DNA from: Burhinus oedicnemus
Taxonomy: Eukaryota; Chordata; Aves; Charadriiformes; Burhinidae
Length of the DNA: 64,000 nt
Direction: 5' to 3'
Assembly (NCBI GenBank): GCA_008921705.1
Contig: VFFE01008906.1
Location: 1,579,497 to 1,643,496 of the forward strand
Shown piece by piece: positions 25,401-39,400 of the stretch (positions within the stretch are counted from its first letter, which is position 1; each line of letters begins with the position of its first letter). Position numbers and translations under genes: made by a program. The notes beneath the pieces are model-generated. The model searched no databases. It saw nothing but the letters and a program-made list of their open reading frames with translations, and had not been told where the DNA came from.

Positions 25401-27057
25401 CTGCAGCAGAAAGCAATAGAGAATGTTCGTTTCCGTTCATTGTCTTATATTTCCCTAGCAGATAAATCAAAGGCTGTAAAGTCCATTTTTAATCAAGCCA
25501 AATGTGCTCATAAACAGTAGTCCTGAGATTTTATATTTTAAAGTTTCAAATCTTGCACTACAACTGTAGTTGCAATTGATAGAAAATATCTTGTGTCATT
25601 TAAAGGCACAAACCTTTCTGTTATGCTGAGTATTATGGTAAGGACCGCAAGAAACAGTTACTCAACTCCTTACAGAAGTTGTTTTTGATTTATGTCTTGT
25701 GTTTACTTAGCTTAAGTGTTTTTCAACACAAAATATTCATTCTTATAAATCAGCTTTGCATTCATTGACCTCCAAAAATGTGCGTCTACAGACCTAGAGA
25801 GGAATATGAAAGTAATATTTTTATTTTAGAGACAATACAAAAACATGATGTCCATAGGCAAAGCAAGTCATAGCCAGCTTTTTTACATTAACTTCTCTAG
25901 CTTTTCTACATTGCTACACAATCATTACAAAAATTGCAAAGTATCAGACTCTTAATAGAAGTTCCATGAGATCTATATTCATAAATGCACAAATCCTGAT
26001 CCACTTGCTATAGAAAGCAAGGACTACCTCATGACTGTTTCCCTAGCAAGCAGAAAAGGAATCAAAAAATTCAGCCTAGCCAGAGGGGCATGTTTTGCAT
26101 CAAAACCTAAACACTGTGTAAAGCTTACACTGAGGCATGGCCTTCATAAAGTATTCAATGACTGGCTGATCTGGAATATCTCAACTTTGTGGATGTCTCT
26201 ACAGAATCAGCTTGAAAGACACTGACACTATCTAAGACAGAGTGAGTCAATGTGCAATTTGCTTGTGTCTATGTTGCCTAGACCAAACACAACCCACTGA
26301 GAAAGGCATTCCGTTTCTAGTACTGCCTTTTGACATTTTACAAAATAAGATGATGTGTTGGTGCTATATAGTTTTTGGATTCTTGAGCTTTCTTGTGAGT
26401 TTCGTACATCCACTCCCCATGTACAACGTCTTCTTTTCTTACGTAAATATTAACAAAAATGAATAGGAAAACTATTAAAAAGGAAATAATGGGTGGCCAT
26501 ATGCAAAGCTGCTGGTGTCATTAAGCAGGTGGTCTTCTGTGCTGGGTAAAGTATTCTTTTCTTGAATGCTGGATGTATACATTTAATAAACCAAAGACAA
26601 ACCTTACTCCACAAGAGCCTATCTTGCAACAGGAAGGCATATGTTTCCACACAACTAATTCATATCTCTTTACAATTAGCTTTATGTACAACACACTTTC
26701 CTGTTCTAAACACACAGTATATCTTTCTCAAGATCGGGTTTCATACACACACCACATATTGAAATCAGAAACTGATAAGGTCAGGAGCTTTACTATGTAC
26801 AAGGCTTAGGGTTTATTTTAATCAAAGGAGCAAAAGACTGCATAGTATTAGATGGAAGCATAAAAGAAAAGGAACAGGGACAATAAACATGTCTTGGAGG
26901 CCAGACGTATGGTAAATAACAAATTGCTTAGGTGAGGTTGAGTTAGACCTTGCAAATGAAATGAAAATGAAAGAGTTAAAATAAACGTTCTACAATAAAA
27001 AGCCATAAAAATAAACATATGATAACATTTGTTAAAGGAAATACAGACCCGCTCTAT
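22479..27057. other. Intergenic DNA, no gene seen
   Basis: AT-rich unique sequence with one MIR-like relic near 24155. The longest frame is 105 codons on the minus strand (24653-24970), overlapped by an 88-codon plus-strand frame. Neither has a recognisable domain, and low complexity is not the cause. It is the best local candidate for a transcribed exon but remains unsupported. Nothing else is recognisable. Confidence 0.65.
24155..24249 (-). mobile_element. MIR-like SINE relic
   Basis: The plus strand reads TTTTGTGACTTTGAAAAAAA (MIR antisense 'tgtgaccttgggcaa'), then ATACTTAAACCTGTGTTTCT, CCAACAGTAAAACAGAGATG, and GGTACTATACTTTGC with TAGAGATTATTCTGAAG. This matches in order the antisense MIR core through its 'agtacctacctcatagggtt' region. 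It is worn but collinear over about 90 bp. Confidence 0.5.
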
Positions 27058-27337
27058 CACTGCTTCTCAATCTGTGGTCCATTAGTAGTGCCCAGGATAT
27101 CAGCAGGTAGTCTCAAAATGGCTACACAGGAAAACAAACTTACATATACATTCTCACAGTTGTAAGCAAACTAGGAAAACAGAGGAAAACAGAGGAAAAC
27201 AGAGGAACAAATGGAACCATTTAGGCTGATTTCTAGCTGGTTGTAAATGCAAAAATACAGCATGAACTACATTTGTAAGTTTGTTTTTTTCCCCAAAAGG
27301 TGAAGTAGTTCCTTTTAAAAGATTGAGAATCTCTTTC
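27058..27337. mobile_element. Possible hAT/Charlie-like MITE
   Basis: The left end CACTGCTTCTCAATCTGTGG resembles the CAGTGGTTCTCAA...GTGG terminus of hAT-Charlie non-autonomous elements. The right end carries AGATTGAGAA (27320-27329), an exact 10-bp inverted match to 27064-27073. Ends about 270 bp apart with no coding capacity fit a MITE. An 8-bp target duplication is not clear, so this is tentative. The element contains the 10-bp tandem repeat at 27173. Confidence 0.4.
27173..27208 (+). repeat. 10-bp tandem repeat, 3.6 copies
   Basis: AGGAAAACAG occurs three times in perfect tandem (27173-27202), followed by the partial unit AGGAAC. A minisatellite-like seed. Confidence 0.9.
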
Positions 27338-27715
27338 TACTGTGCAACAAAGATGAAACTGAGGTTAAGTGTGATATAGATATAGCCCCCAAAAGTAAAT
27401 GAACATTTTGCCTAGGTTAGGAATAAAGAGAGTGATGACACAGATGGAGCAAGGATGCAGTAAATTTATAGGATTGGGGAGGATCACAGTATCTCCAAAA
27501 AGAACTGAATCGCTCAGGATATTATAGTAGAAGTGAAATGACATTTCACAATACAAAGTCATGCACACACACTTGAGGAGCAGTTACAAAAATTTGAGCT
27601 ATAAATTTCCAGCTGGAAATAAGGAAGAAATAAAAAATGTATATTCTAATGTATTCATCTGAAATAAGATGTCTATAAATTGCTAATGTGGTGCAATGAA
27701 AATAAAAAAAAAAAA
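27338..27715. other. Unique spacer, no gene seen
   Basis: About 380 bp of AT-rich sequence. One 67-codon minus-strand frame (27365-27568) has no recognisable features. Confidence 0.6.
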
Positions 27716-27928
27716 GCAAGAAGACAATTTTTCACAATGAGAACAATCAACCATTGGAGTAATCTCCCCAGGGAAGTGGTGGATTCCCCAACATTGGACA
27801 CTTAAGATTCGGCTGGACAGGGTGCTGGGCCATCTTGTCTAGACTGTGCTTTTGCCAAGAAAGGTTGGACCATTTGATCCTTCAGGTCCCTTGCAACCTA
27901 GTATTCTATGATTCTATGGTTCTATGAA
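27716..27928 (+). mobile_element. CR1 LINE 3' UTR fragment
   Basis: The sequence CAATTTTTCACAATGAGAAC, then CCCCAGGGAAGTGGTGGATT, GGTCCCTTGCAACC and ATTCTATGATTCTATGG is a diverged CR1 3' end including its octamer tail. It is strongly 5'-truncated, with no ORF2 coding sequence left. Confidence 0.85.
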
Positions 27929-30098
27929 ATCCAACCATCGGCATGTTAGAAGCAGCTTTTCATTAAAACCACAGAAGTACTAGTACCATTGTACTGATGC
28001 AGTGAGACTTCATTTGTACACAATTTTGATCATATAAACTTACAAAAAATGTTCCAAATGAAAGCAAGTGCAGAGAAAGGCTTCAAGAAAGATCACAAAA
28101 GGAGTCAGCTTATTAACATTGGAAAAATTAGCAAAAAAAGAAAAACCAAAACCAAACAAAATATGCAGAAAGCCAACCAGTCCCAGCTAAGTACAAGTGG
28201 GTACTAAACTCAACTCTGAGCTGGTCACTCAGTGAATGGATGGACTTTTTAGCTCTGCAGGGAATTTCTAGCATAATTTTTTTAAAAGTTTATGCCCCAA
28301 CTTAAAAGAAACAGATGAATCTGAACACCAAAAAATTCCACAGATTGCTCTTGCATACTGCCAGATGCAGAACTACTGGACTGAAGGAAAGAAATCCTTC
28401 TTTAGAATAGAACATAATAAGAATACTGAGAGGTAATGAAAGGAGTGAAAAAATTATTTGTTTAAAAAAGCGTCTTGGCATGGATATGGATACGTTTATG
28501 CCTAAACCAGAAAAGGATATTTGATTTGTTTCTGACTCACCGATTATGAATTTTAGCCCAATATCCAAGCTTCAGATTCATCCCTTGTGAAGTTCCTTTC
28601 AAAACAAATCTATATAGTCTGAACAAGACAAGTGTCATGCATTGTGGACATCTGGACTGGAAGGCAAGGCATGAACACACAACTCAAACCTGTAGAATTC
28701 AACCATTTCAGCAAAAGGAGAATTTCTATAGCATAGGTTTTACCCAGTATACATGAGAGACCAGGAGGAGATATCCCCCACTCAATCAGAATCAATGTAG
28801 GGAGACCACTTCAGATGAGAGAGTTTTCCTTGCATAGACACGGTAACATTTAACAACAACAAAAAAAAAAACAGAAAAAAGTTTTTTTGTTGTTCTCAGT
28901 TCTCCATTTCTAGGTTCTGTCAGTTAGAACATTTAAGGCATTTTCAAATTTAATGCAAGAAGCATGAACACTTGTATATCTCACTATGAATTTATCAGGT
29001 TAAACACGATGAGCAGAGTAAAACAGCATTCCTTTTTCTGAAGAAAGACTATCTTTTATTCTCAAAAACATTTCAATAGAAAAAATTATTCCAGTAATTA
29101 CCTTAAAGATTTCCACTGCAAGAGTTAAATAACCTGGCAAAAGCAATGGCATGCTATATAACTTAAACATCACTGGGATTAGATATTAAGTATGAATAAT
29201 TACAACCATACAACTTTCCTCTTTATTACCCAGATATCTCCCTTATGCAACACAAATCTAAATAAAACTGAAAACAGTGACTCATACCCATCTACTGTGC
29301 ACTAAATCCAATGGTATGTAACCCCATTGTTCAAACTTTAATAATTCCATTCAGAGCTATCTTTTGTTCCTCTGCTTTGTCAGTCAACCCACTTTAATAC
29401 CCACAGAGGCTGTTAAATCTATAAAGCTTCTGAAATTTGCATGGCTCATCTTGTTACAAAAGCTTATTACACAACATAGCATTTCTTTTCATGGTACACA
29501 CTGATCAAGAACAGATACATTGCTGCTTTTTCAAAGCAGGAGCATCAAGCTGCTCTAACGAAAGGATATGTTCAAGTTAACAAGGTACGTGTTCACTGGC
29601 TGCAGCTGGTACCCGGGCATTTCGCTATAGTCAGCCTCTGTGTACCATGTACTTTTGCAACTTTGATTGCTTAAGAAAGATTATTTTCTTTGCACAGCAT
29701 TAGCATGTGATTTATTGTTAATCTTATCAATCTACATAGCCATCTTTTTAGTAAGGACAGACCTAAAACCTGATCCAGCACTGTAAAAACAAGTGACCAC
29801 TTCTATTAAAAGCTTATTTTTTGAAGAATTTCCTAGGATAGACTACAGGATACCGGCTTAAATTCAAGATGTCTGTATACTGTTCTCAGCCCTGGACCCT
29901 GGGCAAGATATTTAACCCCTTCGTGACACAGGTTCTTTACTGCTTTGATGAAGATGGCAAAGGCAACTTGAAATTTTAATTAGTATTTTCAAGGTACCTC
30001 ACAAACAAAGTCTACAGTCTTATATCTCCAAGCAAATGCCAATGAAGTAATTCAGCAATGAGTTTCCAGATACCACATTCCCCTAAACAGAACCCATG
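27929..30098. other. Intergenic DNA, no gene seen
   Basis: Unique AT-rich sequence with an A-rich run near 28859 and a MIR-like relic near 29890. Frames stay under 90 codons, with no domains. Confidence 0.65.
29889..29962 (-). mobile_element. MIR-like SINE core relic
   Basis: The plus strand reads CCTGGACCCTGGGCAAGATA, then TTTAACCCCTTCGTGACACA, GGTTCTTTACTGCTTTGATG and AAGATGG. This matches in order antisense MIR 'gaccttgggcaagtcacttaacctctctgtgcctcagtttcctcatctgtaaaatgg'. Confidence 0.55.
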
Positions 30099-30476
30099 AC
30101 ACATGAGGAGAGGTTGAAACTGTTGTGTTTGTTTGGCCTTATGAGAAGAAGTCTAAGGGGAGATGTCTACAACCACCTCATGGGAAAGTGTAGAGACGAT
30201 AAAGCCAGACTTTCTTGGAAGTGCACAGCGATATGGCAAGAGGCAACAGACACAAGCTGGAACATGGGAAGTTCCAGTCACATACAAAGTCTTTTTCACA
30301 ATGAAGGTGGTCAAAAATGTCCTGAGTGTGTGAAATCCCCATTACTGGAGATAATCAGACCTAGACTGGAAAAGGTCTGGAGTAAGGAGGTCTAATTGGA
30401 TCTTTTTTGAGCAGGAGGCCGGACCTAGATGGACTCCAGAGGTCCCTTCCAGTGTAAATTATTCAATGTTTCAATG
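30099..30476 (+). mobile_element. CR1 LINE 3' end, old copy
   Basis: It begins in the decayed ORF2 C-terminus (ACATGAGGAGAGGTTGAAAC; residues like EERLKLL and RRSLRGDVYNHL). It passes through a degraded 3' UTR with CCAGAGGTCCCTTCCAG and ends ATTCAATGTTTCAATG, an eroded form of the CR1 octamer tail. It is more diverged than the CR1s at 19 and 43 kb. Confidence 0.85.
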
Positions 30477-33400
30477 ACAATTATTTCTTTATTCTGAGAT
30501 GAATATTCCAGGAACAAAAAGAGCAGGAAAAGGTATTGTGTGCCAACATACCACCTCTCTCCTGTCCCCAAGCCTTTTTCCTGTATTTTTGCCAAATGCC
30601 CAACTCAGCCTTCTCCAGGAACACCTCCAAGGTAACTTCAACTTTTCTGCTTTAACAGTGATTAATTCATTACCTGTTGAATGGCATAGTTTTTTTTTTT
30701 CACTTCATGTCATCACATAGTACTCTGACTATAAAGTTAAGGGGGAATCCAGACTTTTTGGCGAACAGCCCAAATGAAAGCTATAGGCCCAAGGATGCTC
30801 ATACTCTGATGATCTCCAAATACAGTACTAAATTTTGTGAGCTGGGCCATTCAGTGTTCATACACTGGAATTATGAAAGTTTCTGGCAAGAAGTCCCAAC
30901 TCACACACTTTTGCTGTATGCATTTTAGGTGTTATTTGCCAGTAGAGGTGTTTCAATCACCTTTTGAACCTGGATAAACAATCATGAAAACAATAATAAA
31001 AAATATTCACTTCATTAAACACAATAGAGGACAGACTTGTTCATTTGCTTGGATTAAGGTGCACCGCTTGTTTCATTTCCTAACAGTTTCACTGCTTTCA
31101 GATGATACATTTCCATTACAATAGTCTCTATTGTCTCTCTCTTTCCAGAAATTTTATCTATTACACAACTTGTTTCATGTAGAGATCTCAAAGCATGTTT
31201 TATTCCTGAAGATACTGAACAAAAAAGCACTCAAAGAACTTTCCAAAGTCACAATTTGCAGTTCATTGTTAAAACAGAACTTGGTACATCCAATTCCTTG
31301 CTATTCAGCCCACTCCTCCACTTATACAAGTACCTCCCTCAACAGTCGGTGAAAACTTTTGTTGATGTGAAATGCAAGTGGAATAAGAGCAAACCTTCTC
31401 AGTTTGCAAGGGGTCACATAGCCTTCCAGACTGCAGTCTCAGAAAATGTTAATGTTATTCCATTAGCGGAGCAGCTTTGCTCCTGCTTCACTCCCCTAGA
31501 AGTGTTCTTGCTATCTCTTCTCATCTATAGGCAGAATGTTTCCCAAAACTATCCCTGGGGATGTATCCTTTTACAGCCTGCCTACGCCACTACTAAGGTC
31601 AAAATTTGCTTTGTATCTCTTTACAAAAGTAAAGTACACTGTACACAGCAAAATGCTGCACATCTGGAAATATTGTAAAGTAGTAAATAGTTCTTGCTTA
31701 AACAAATGAAAGAGAAACTCACTGAAATTCAAATGACTGTGAAAACAAAGAACCTATCACCAGCAGCTAATAAAGACAGATTATCTGCACTTCTATATTC
31801 AAAGCAGCATTACACTTCTACATTCAAAGAAGCATTTCAAGTATTAAGGAAGAGAAAGAACTGGGTATTTTCCCAAAAGTTCAAAAATCCTTTTCATTCC
31901 AAAATTAGATAAATTTCTGATGCATATCTACATCATGAGCTCTGTATACAGAAAGGATACAACTCTGCTTTCCATGATCATCAATATGCCTAGTGTATTT
32001 TTTCTTCCCGTTTGTGCCGGGACATTAAAACATGAGACAAGAAACACTGAGGCCAAACACAGGGGGACTTAACAGAGAGATTTCCTTTTTCCAGTTTCTG
32101 TTTGTTCTTCTCTGTCCTTTCAAGCTCACTCTGCAGTTAGAGCTATTTTGCCTGAGGTTAGATGATATTTGAATAATTTAGCTTAGTTCTATAGGAAGAT
32201 AGGCTCACAATTCAATTTTTAGTTCTCCCCCCCCCCCGCCTCCCCTGGCTTTAATTACTTCTGATGTCCTGTTAAAAAGTACTCTCATGATAGTTCCAGA
32301 TGATAAAGTTGTCCCATTGACACAGCAGGTCAAGCTGAAACACAGATTTTCTCCATGCTAATGCTACTGTATATCCACTCTGAGATGAATGAACCAACCA
32401 GACATGGGTTTAATGGAGGAGAATGAGGAATGGAGGCAGAGGAGAGGAAAAAAAGGGGGGTTGTTCTAGTAAAACTGGCCTTCTCAGCACCAAGAGGTTT
32501 CTGCCATCTTTCTCTATCTGGCAGTATGCTGTGAATACTAACAAGGATGCCAAATGCTGGTCAGCTGATGGGGTAGAGTCACCATGAGAAACCTCCTGAT
32601 GACTTGGGCAAGTCTAATGTAATGATGGAAAGACTCTTTCTAATAACCTCCTACCTACATGTCCAGAGGTGTGTGCAGTGGCCACATACAGCAGGCAGCA
32701 GAACTGCTCTTACACACCAAGCACCAGCTTGCTTACAAACCTGACTGACCACTCTCTTGTTAGCAGAGACATTGGGGGTCAACATATTCCTTTCTTTCCT
32801 CCCCCATTCACACTTCGGGGAAAGTTCTATGAGGTTTGTAAGATCTTCTTGAACAGTGATGAAATAGAGATAGAACAAACTGAGGACTAAACTCTGTTAC
32901 GAAGGACAGAAAGACAAAGCCTTTCCCTGCTGGTTAGAAGGTAACATCACCACTGACCTGAACCCAAGGTCCAGCTCCTAGGAACTCAGGAAGAGCCAAC
33001 ACTTTATGGGGCTATAAGAGCTTTTCCACTTGTAGGAAGTCACCTGGAGAATGATGAAAGGGTTTCACTCTTCACTGCTTCCAAGACCTGCAAGAAACTT
33101 TAGGGGATTATCCAGTCCTTTATTTTACTTTATTATTTTTCTCATATAACAGTGAGAATCTGTCCTCTGAGCAGAAGGTCCGAGGCATGGGAAGCTCTCA
33201 AAGCATCCAGTGTGTTCCCATTCCACAAGCTCTTTAGCACAGGCAAATTAGTGGAAATTCAACAGAGACACCAGGACTCCACAAAAACAGATCTACTTCC
33301 CAGTTTCTGAAGAAACTTGTGCTATTTGCAGAGAGAAGGCAACTACATCAATCCTAATGAAAGTGGACTACTGCATCTGTGAAACCTCACCCTTTAATGG

Positions 33401-36400
33401 CTCAAAGGCAGAATGACAGTTAGTTGTCACAATTCTGAATTTAACTTTTAACTTCTGTATTAAAAAAAAAGAGAATACTATCATATCAAAAGCTACACTT
33501 AGACCACTGGGAGGAAACTGGAGGGGAACCTTGCTGCTGTGACTCCAGTTCTTCCTCAAGTGAGAAGGTGTTAACAGGTGCGAATGTAGGCTGTCAAATC
33601 ATGGAAATAGGTCAGCCCTCAATCCTATTAGAAAGTCTATTTCTTTTAGTAGCCAATACTAGAACCAGCAAAGTCCTACTTTTCCCCCCACAATCCCCAT
33701 GCCCATTAATGAACTTGTCCAATTAAACAAGTAAGAAATATCTTCCTGACTCCACCTAGGGATGAGATTTCAAGCACAAGAATATATAACTCTTCGCTTC
33801 TCCCCAGCTAACTGCAAAGTAAGCTTAGGAATTGTTTCCTGCCATGTAGAAAACAATATGCTGGTGGCACGTATGCCTGTTTGTTAGTGCACTGTATGAA
33901 GATCTATTGTTTTGCACGTCAGTATGTTTGTGTACATAAATATTAATGAAATACAGGCCAAACAGGAACTGAACACTCTCTGGGAACTGCTCCTTCATGG
34001 CATACCCAAGGAAGCAAGGAATGAAACATTCAGCAACAGTGCGAAAACTGCTGAAAAACAAACACTACTATCTTCTATTGTGTCTATCTTTTGAACAAAA
34101 TAACTCTGAGAAACTAAACAATTGTGGTTTTGCTGCTCTCAAGTGAGTTTTCTTGTTGTTTTTTCTGTGTTTTTTGTCTTGTTTTAAACTCTAACTTGAT
34201 TTAAATAACAAGAACCATCTGAAAATTATTCTACTTGAGGAACCTATAAAGGAAATTTGCCTTTCAATAACCGGGAAATTCACCAGTACAATTTAGGCTC
34301 TTTCAGCAAATATTTAGGAAGTATTTTACAAAGTAACTTTATAAGCCTTTTGTATTGCAGAAGAAACCTAGTCTTCTCATTATTTTCTTAAGGAGAAGTG
34401 ACTATATATCAATAGGCAATATTTACAGGGGAAACTGTATTTCTTCTGCTGTGCAACAAGATTGCATTTGTTCTGCTGTGTGATGGCCATTTTAAGGCCA
34501 GATGAAATTTTTTGTAATTTGCATTGGATAATTGTTGGAGCTCCAAAGTGACTGGATTTTACATGCTACACAGACCAACTTTGCCAAACTCCTCCACTTT
34601 GCTGTTACATCTTTTATTTCTGTTTCCCATCTGTGGCCTATATCTGTGTGACTGTTGCATGCATAGGCATATCTGATCTGTATTTAGGCAGTCATTGGTA
34701 CTAATGGCTGAGAAACCACAGGAGCACATATATTAGCCCTGGATGTCCAGGTATCTCTTGGGCATTAGGTTCTTTCTCAAACATATAGCTGCTGCCTTTA
34801 CAGCAGAACATTAAACACATAGATAATGTTATTATTTAGAAGGGACTCCATTTCCCAAACCTCAGACAGGAAAAATGTGCTTTCTAGGGATTAAAAGAAG
34901 TAATTTATAAAAAAACTTCCTAAAAGGGAAGTCAATTTTGTGGTTATTGTTTTATTTCTAAATGGATTATCAAAATTATTAAGTGCTGAGCCACTGATTT
35001 TGAGAGAGTGGCCAACTCGCTGGATGTGAGACCCTTTCTGAGGTTTCTGGAAGAAGCCACCTTTTAAAAATCTTTCTTTAATTCTTGCTGTGACTAGAAA
35101 TTTTGTAACTATGACAACACTGTACCATCTGTATAACAGGATCCTGTTATAGTATCTGTCTGGTAAGTAAAGGATTAACTCATCAAATCTTACATTTTAA
35201 AATCCATGCAAGTGGGAAACGTATTTACCCTGTGTGGTTTGAATGGAAGGACTCAAGACAGCAGAAGAGCTGTAAAATTCCTCACCCAAATGGACAGACC
35301 ATCAACATACACTAAGGTTTTGAGATGGTTAAATGGTTAAAAATGAACCATTACTTCATATTTTGTTACATTACACCTCCCTTCTGTCTGAACCTCCTGC
35401 TGGCATGTTTGCCAACAGCTTAATACAAAGCTATGGTTTCAAAGAGCTGATAGGCAACACTTAAAGTAACAACAAAGCAGATGTGGGGAAAAGCCTGTGC
35501 TTTAAATATTATGTTATTAACTGGTTTGTGAAATACAAAAACATGAATTCCAGCTTTGTCATTTTTTCTATTCCCATTTATTGCTTGAAAGATCAGGCTA
35601 ATACTTATACAAAGGATTCATCAGCGAATTTTACAAGAGGATGAAAGCACCCAGAATAAGGAAAGGAATTTATTACACTTTGAAAAGGAAGTTATGGGGG
35701 GAGGAAGAGAAGCAGAGAGAGAAGGAGAGCAAAACAGTTTTAAAGAGAGGAAATCCAGTGACTTTTTGTATCACTTTTGTGGAATAAAAATTAATTTTTA
35801 ATGTTTCTTGAAGAAAAATGAGATAGGCTCTATCCAAGCAGCAGGAAGGTTTAAATCTGCCCCATATTTGACTATTAGTTGATCTCTAGTAGGAGAGAAA
35901 AAGAGTGAACATCTATGAGAGAGGAAAAGACAAATAAGAAAAAATTAAAAAAAACCCAGACAAAATTTTCAGAGAACATCATAGACTAGTCACAGCACTG
36001 AACCAACACCAACATCTCCCAAGCCTTATACACAATCCAGGAACAGCAAACAGCACTGTTCGGGGCACACAGAAATGAGACAGGTCAAAAGCAACTCAGT
36101 GACAATGGGGAGTTGATCTGGAAGGCCTGGCAACTTTCCCAGCCAACTGTTTCAAGATCTTCAATCCAAATTGATCTGAAAATTCAAGCCTGAGTGAACT
36201 TCAGAATTCAACAGGTTGATTCTATCTCAAATGCATAGGTTGAAAAAACAATACATTTCCACTATCCAAGCTACATTGAGTTGTAGTCTCATCAGGTGGT
36301 ACACACTTAGCATCTTGTATCCCCATTTTTTACTGAAATTATTAGCAATGTTTTTCATCCAGATAAAATGTCATAAATTTCCATTTTAACAAGAAGAAAA

Positions 36401-39400
36401 CAAGTTTTGTTTCAATCCTTAATTAAACACATCTTTTGTATAGCCTGCCTCAAAAATATTTTTGTTCCCAAAAATTTTATAAAGAAAATGTCTTCCCTGT
36501 AAGAATAGTTCCCCACATATGCTGTTCTTTGTAAAGTGGAGGAGGTAAGGGAGAGGAATAAAAAAATTGCTTGACTTGTGACCACCTTTGGATAAAGCTT
36601 TCTGGCACAAAAATCCTGGTGCATAAAGGCATATTCTCCACTGTTCTCTATTGCAGGAGCTGATGAGTTAGTGCTTTAAGAGGAGAAATGATGTAGTGTT
36701 ACTTCCAAGGCAGACTCAGGACTCTGTTCATGAACAAATTCTGCAGTCAAGGTACATTTTTTTCACAATTTTCATGCACAGATGTTAAATTGAGTGGCAT
36801 ACATGTTCCTCAATGTTAAAAAGTAAATAAATACAGAATTCTCAAAGTTTGCTGGTAGAAGGAATCCTATCAGTTTTGTGGGATACAGCAGTTGCAGTGA
36901 TACCTAAAAACAACGCATCGGTGCCATAAAGTTGGCTTCTCTGGTTTTCTCTTTGAAAAGCAATGAAATACTGCCCTTCATTTAGGACAATGGGTTGAGT
37001 ACACCTCTCCTCTTGGCTGCCTCTTCTTGTTTTCTCCAGCTGTGTATCATAAACATTTCACATAATTGGTCATACTCCTGCCATTCAGTGAAGGGAATAT
37101 ATAGGTCTACTTCATTTCCTTTTAACCTGCCTCCTGACTAAGAAAGGCATCAAAAAGGAGGCTTGCTTAGCATGAATTAGCAGTGTTTTATGTGTATTAA
37201 AATGTTTAATCTATCACACATGTACCCACAAGGAACTCTTATCTCTGAGCTGCTTGCACCTTGCCTTCTCCCCTACCATCCCTTCCTTGTTCATCCTGCT
37301 GTCCATATCAAACTTGAAGAGATGTACCAATGATTTTAGAAGGAAAGCAGTGACAAGAGAAGGGGAGCCTCTCCCACTGCTGGCCTCAAGCAATTTATTT
37401 CACTGTCAGAGAAGGAGATAAGCTCTGTTTACATTCCCATTCCCTGGAAAGATCATGAGATTATTTAGATGATGTCTGGACAGTGCTTTGAACATTTAGA
37501 AGAGACACATAATGCTAAGCATTATGATGAATGGTCTCCTCTTTTTTTTAATACCCTAATTTCTAAATACATACAGGCAGCCAAAATAGAGTTGAATATG
37601 CCAGCAATGCTGGTGTAAATCCCTGGCATTACACATCAATATGCTCTTTCATGTGAAATTAAAACCTCCTCTTTGAGCATTAGCAGAAACAAAAGACAGG
37701 CACTCGAACAGTCAAAGGAAAAACAGAAAATGGGAAGAGAGGTGATTGGAACAAATTGGACTGAGTTAACCTGTCTGCTTAACTCTAACCAAAGGACAGC
37801 TGAAGAAAAACATTTTCTGCTCAGCTGCTATCATGTTAGCCACAAAATATCCCGTGAGGCTTACCAGCAGGCCCTGACCAATCACATGCTAAGCTTGATG
37901 CCCATCATTCATTGCATGCAGTTTCTATAGGATGTCTTCCACCTAAAAATCCAGTGTTAAAAGGTTATGTGGCTTGCCCTCATATAGCTTTCCTGGAGCA
38001 ACCTGGGAAAAATCACCTTTTTTCTGCATTCCCCGTACACAAAACCAGCTTGAAAAAGCAGCCTGAAATTTCAAACTAAAAGGTACTATAGAAATATTAC
38101 CAATATTAAAATGAAATACTCAATTTATTATTGGTTTTAATTAAACGCTGTCCTGAATTCCATACCCATTACCATGCAAACCACTTTGACTTGAGTATAG
38201 CACTGTTTCCAATTACAACAATCTACCCATTTTGCAAAATCAATAAAGTGCTGATAGTCGTCAATTATAGTCTAGTTCTATAGTTGTTCTTGTGTACCCA
38301 GCAAAAAACCAGGAAATTGGGTTCAAAATGGACCTCTCTGTTCATCAAATTTTTCCACAAACAGTATTTCTATATAATTATTATATAATCCCTTTCATAA
38401 TGCATCAAGTTCCCTCACTCCTCCTGCTAGGAAATCTTCTAAGAATCTCATTACTCTGTTTAGAAGCCTCCATCCAATTTCCAGGTTATGCTTGGACAAT
38501 TCATATCCTTTTTTTCTTATGTTGACATCTGCCTTCAGCTTTAGAGCTTTTTCCCCGATGGTACATACCCCTGCCAGCTCTATCTATAGACAGGAATGAT
38601 CCCGTGCCCTCCAACAAGTCCCTGGGAAAGCACCAAAGGGCTGCTCAGCTTATTTGAACAGAAAGAACTACAAAGTAAATCCAGCAGCTCTAGAAACCAA
38701 AACAGACAAAAGCACGAAAAACACAGTTACCGAGTTTTGCTGTATGGGTACCTGTGACCTGCTAGTGCCACGAGCCATGAAAGACACGGGCATTAAGCAG
38801 GATTCACCTGACCCTGGTCTGTCTTGTTAATGTTGAATCTGCTTGAACCCTTAAAGTACTTTTCTCCCTTTTCTGCCAAGGTTATGCCAGGCATAAAGAA
38901 ACACCTTGCTGCTGCTGCTGCCTGTGCTTGGGAAGTGGAATCTGCAGGACAGACAATGCTGTTGGCACTCCAGAAGACCTTCACCAGAACTGTGATGGAT
39001 TACTGTGCATGTCTGCAACTTCAATTATGTTCTCAGAGTAGTATGACATGTCCTAGTTGCATCTTGGTAACATTCTGGTAGCCTCTTGTGACTGAAGGTG
39101 GAAAAAAGATGAGCACAGTCAGGACAAATAGCAATATAAGTATGTGCTGGGGGGTGAAGGGGAGAGGTAATTTCCCACATGTTTGAAGAAAATAATCCCA
39201 GGGGATTAAAAAAATTTCACAACCTTTTTCTTCATAAAATCCACAATAAAAACAGACCATATTAAGCAGAAATGAGCCTACCAGAACTTATGAATAACTT
39301 GCATTCTTCCACTGGAGCCCAGCCAGTTACCCTTGGAAAAAATTCCTGTTTACTTTGTAGTGAATGTGAGAGACACACAGTCTGCCAGAAGCTGTTATGA

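Noticed and set aside
31256..31678. 140-codon plus-strand frame as a small gene
   Set aside because: No recognisable domain, start context or exon structure. Its length is within chance for a 64-kb window.
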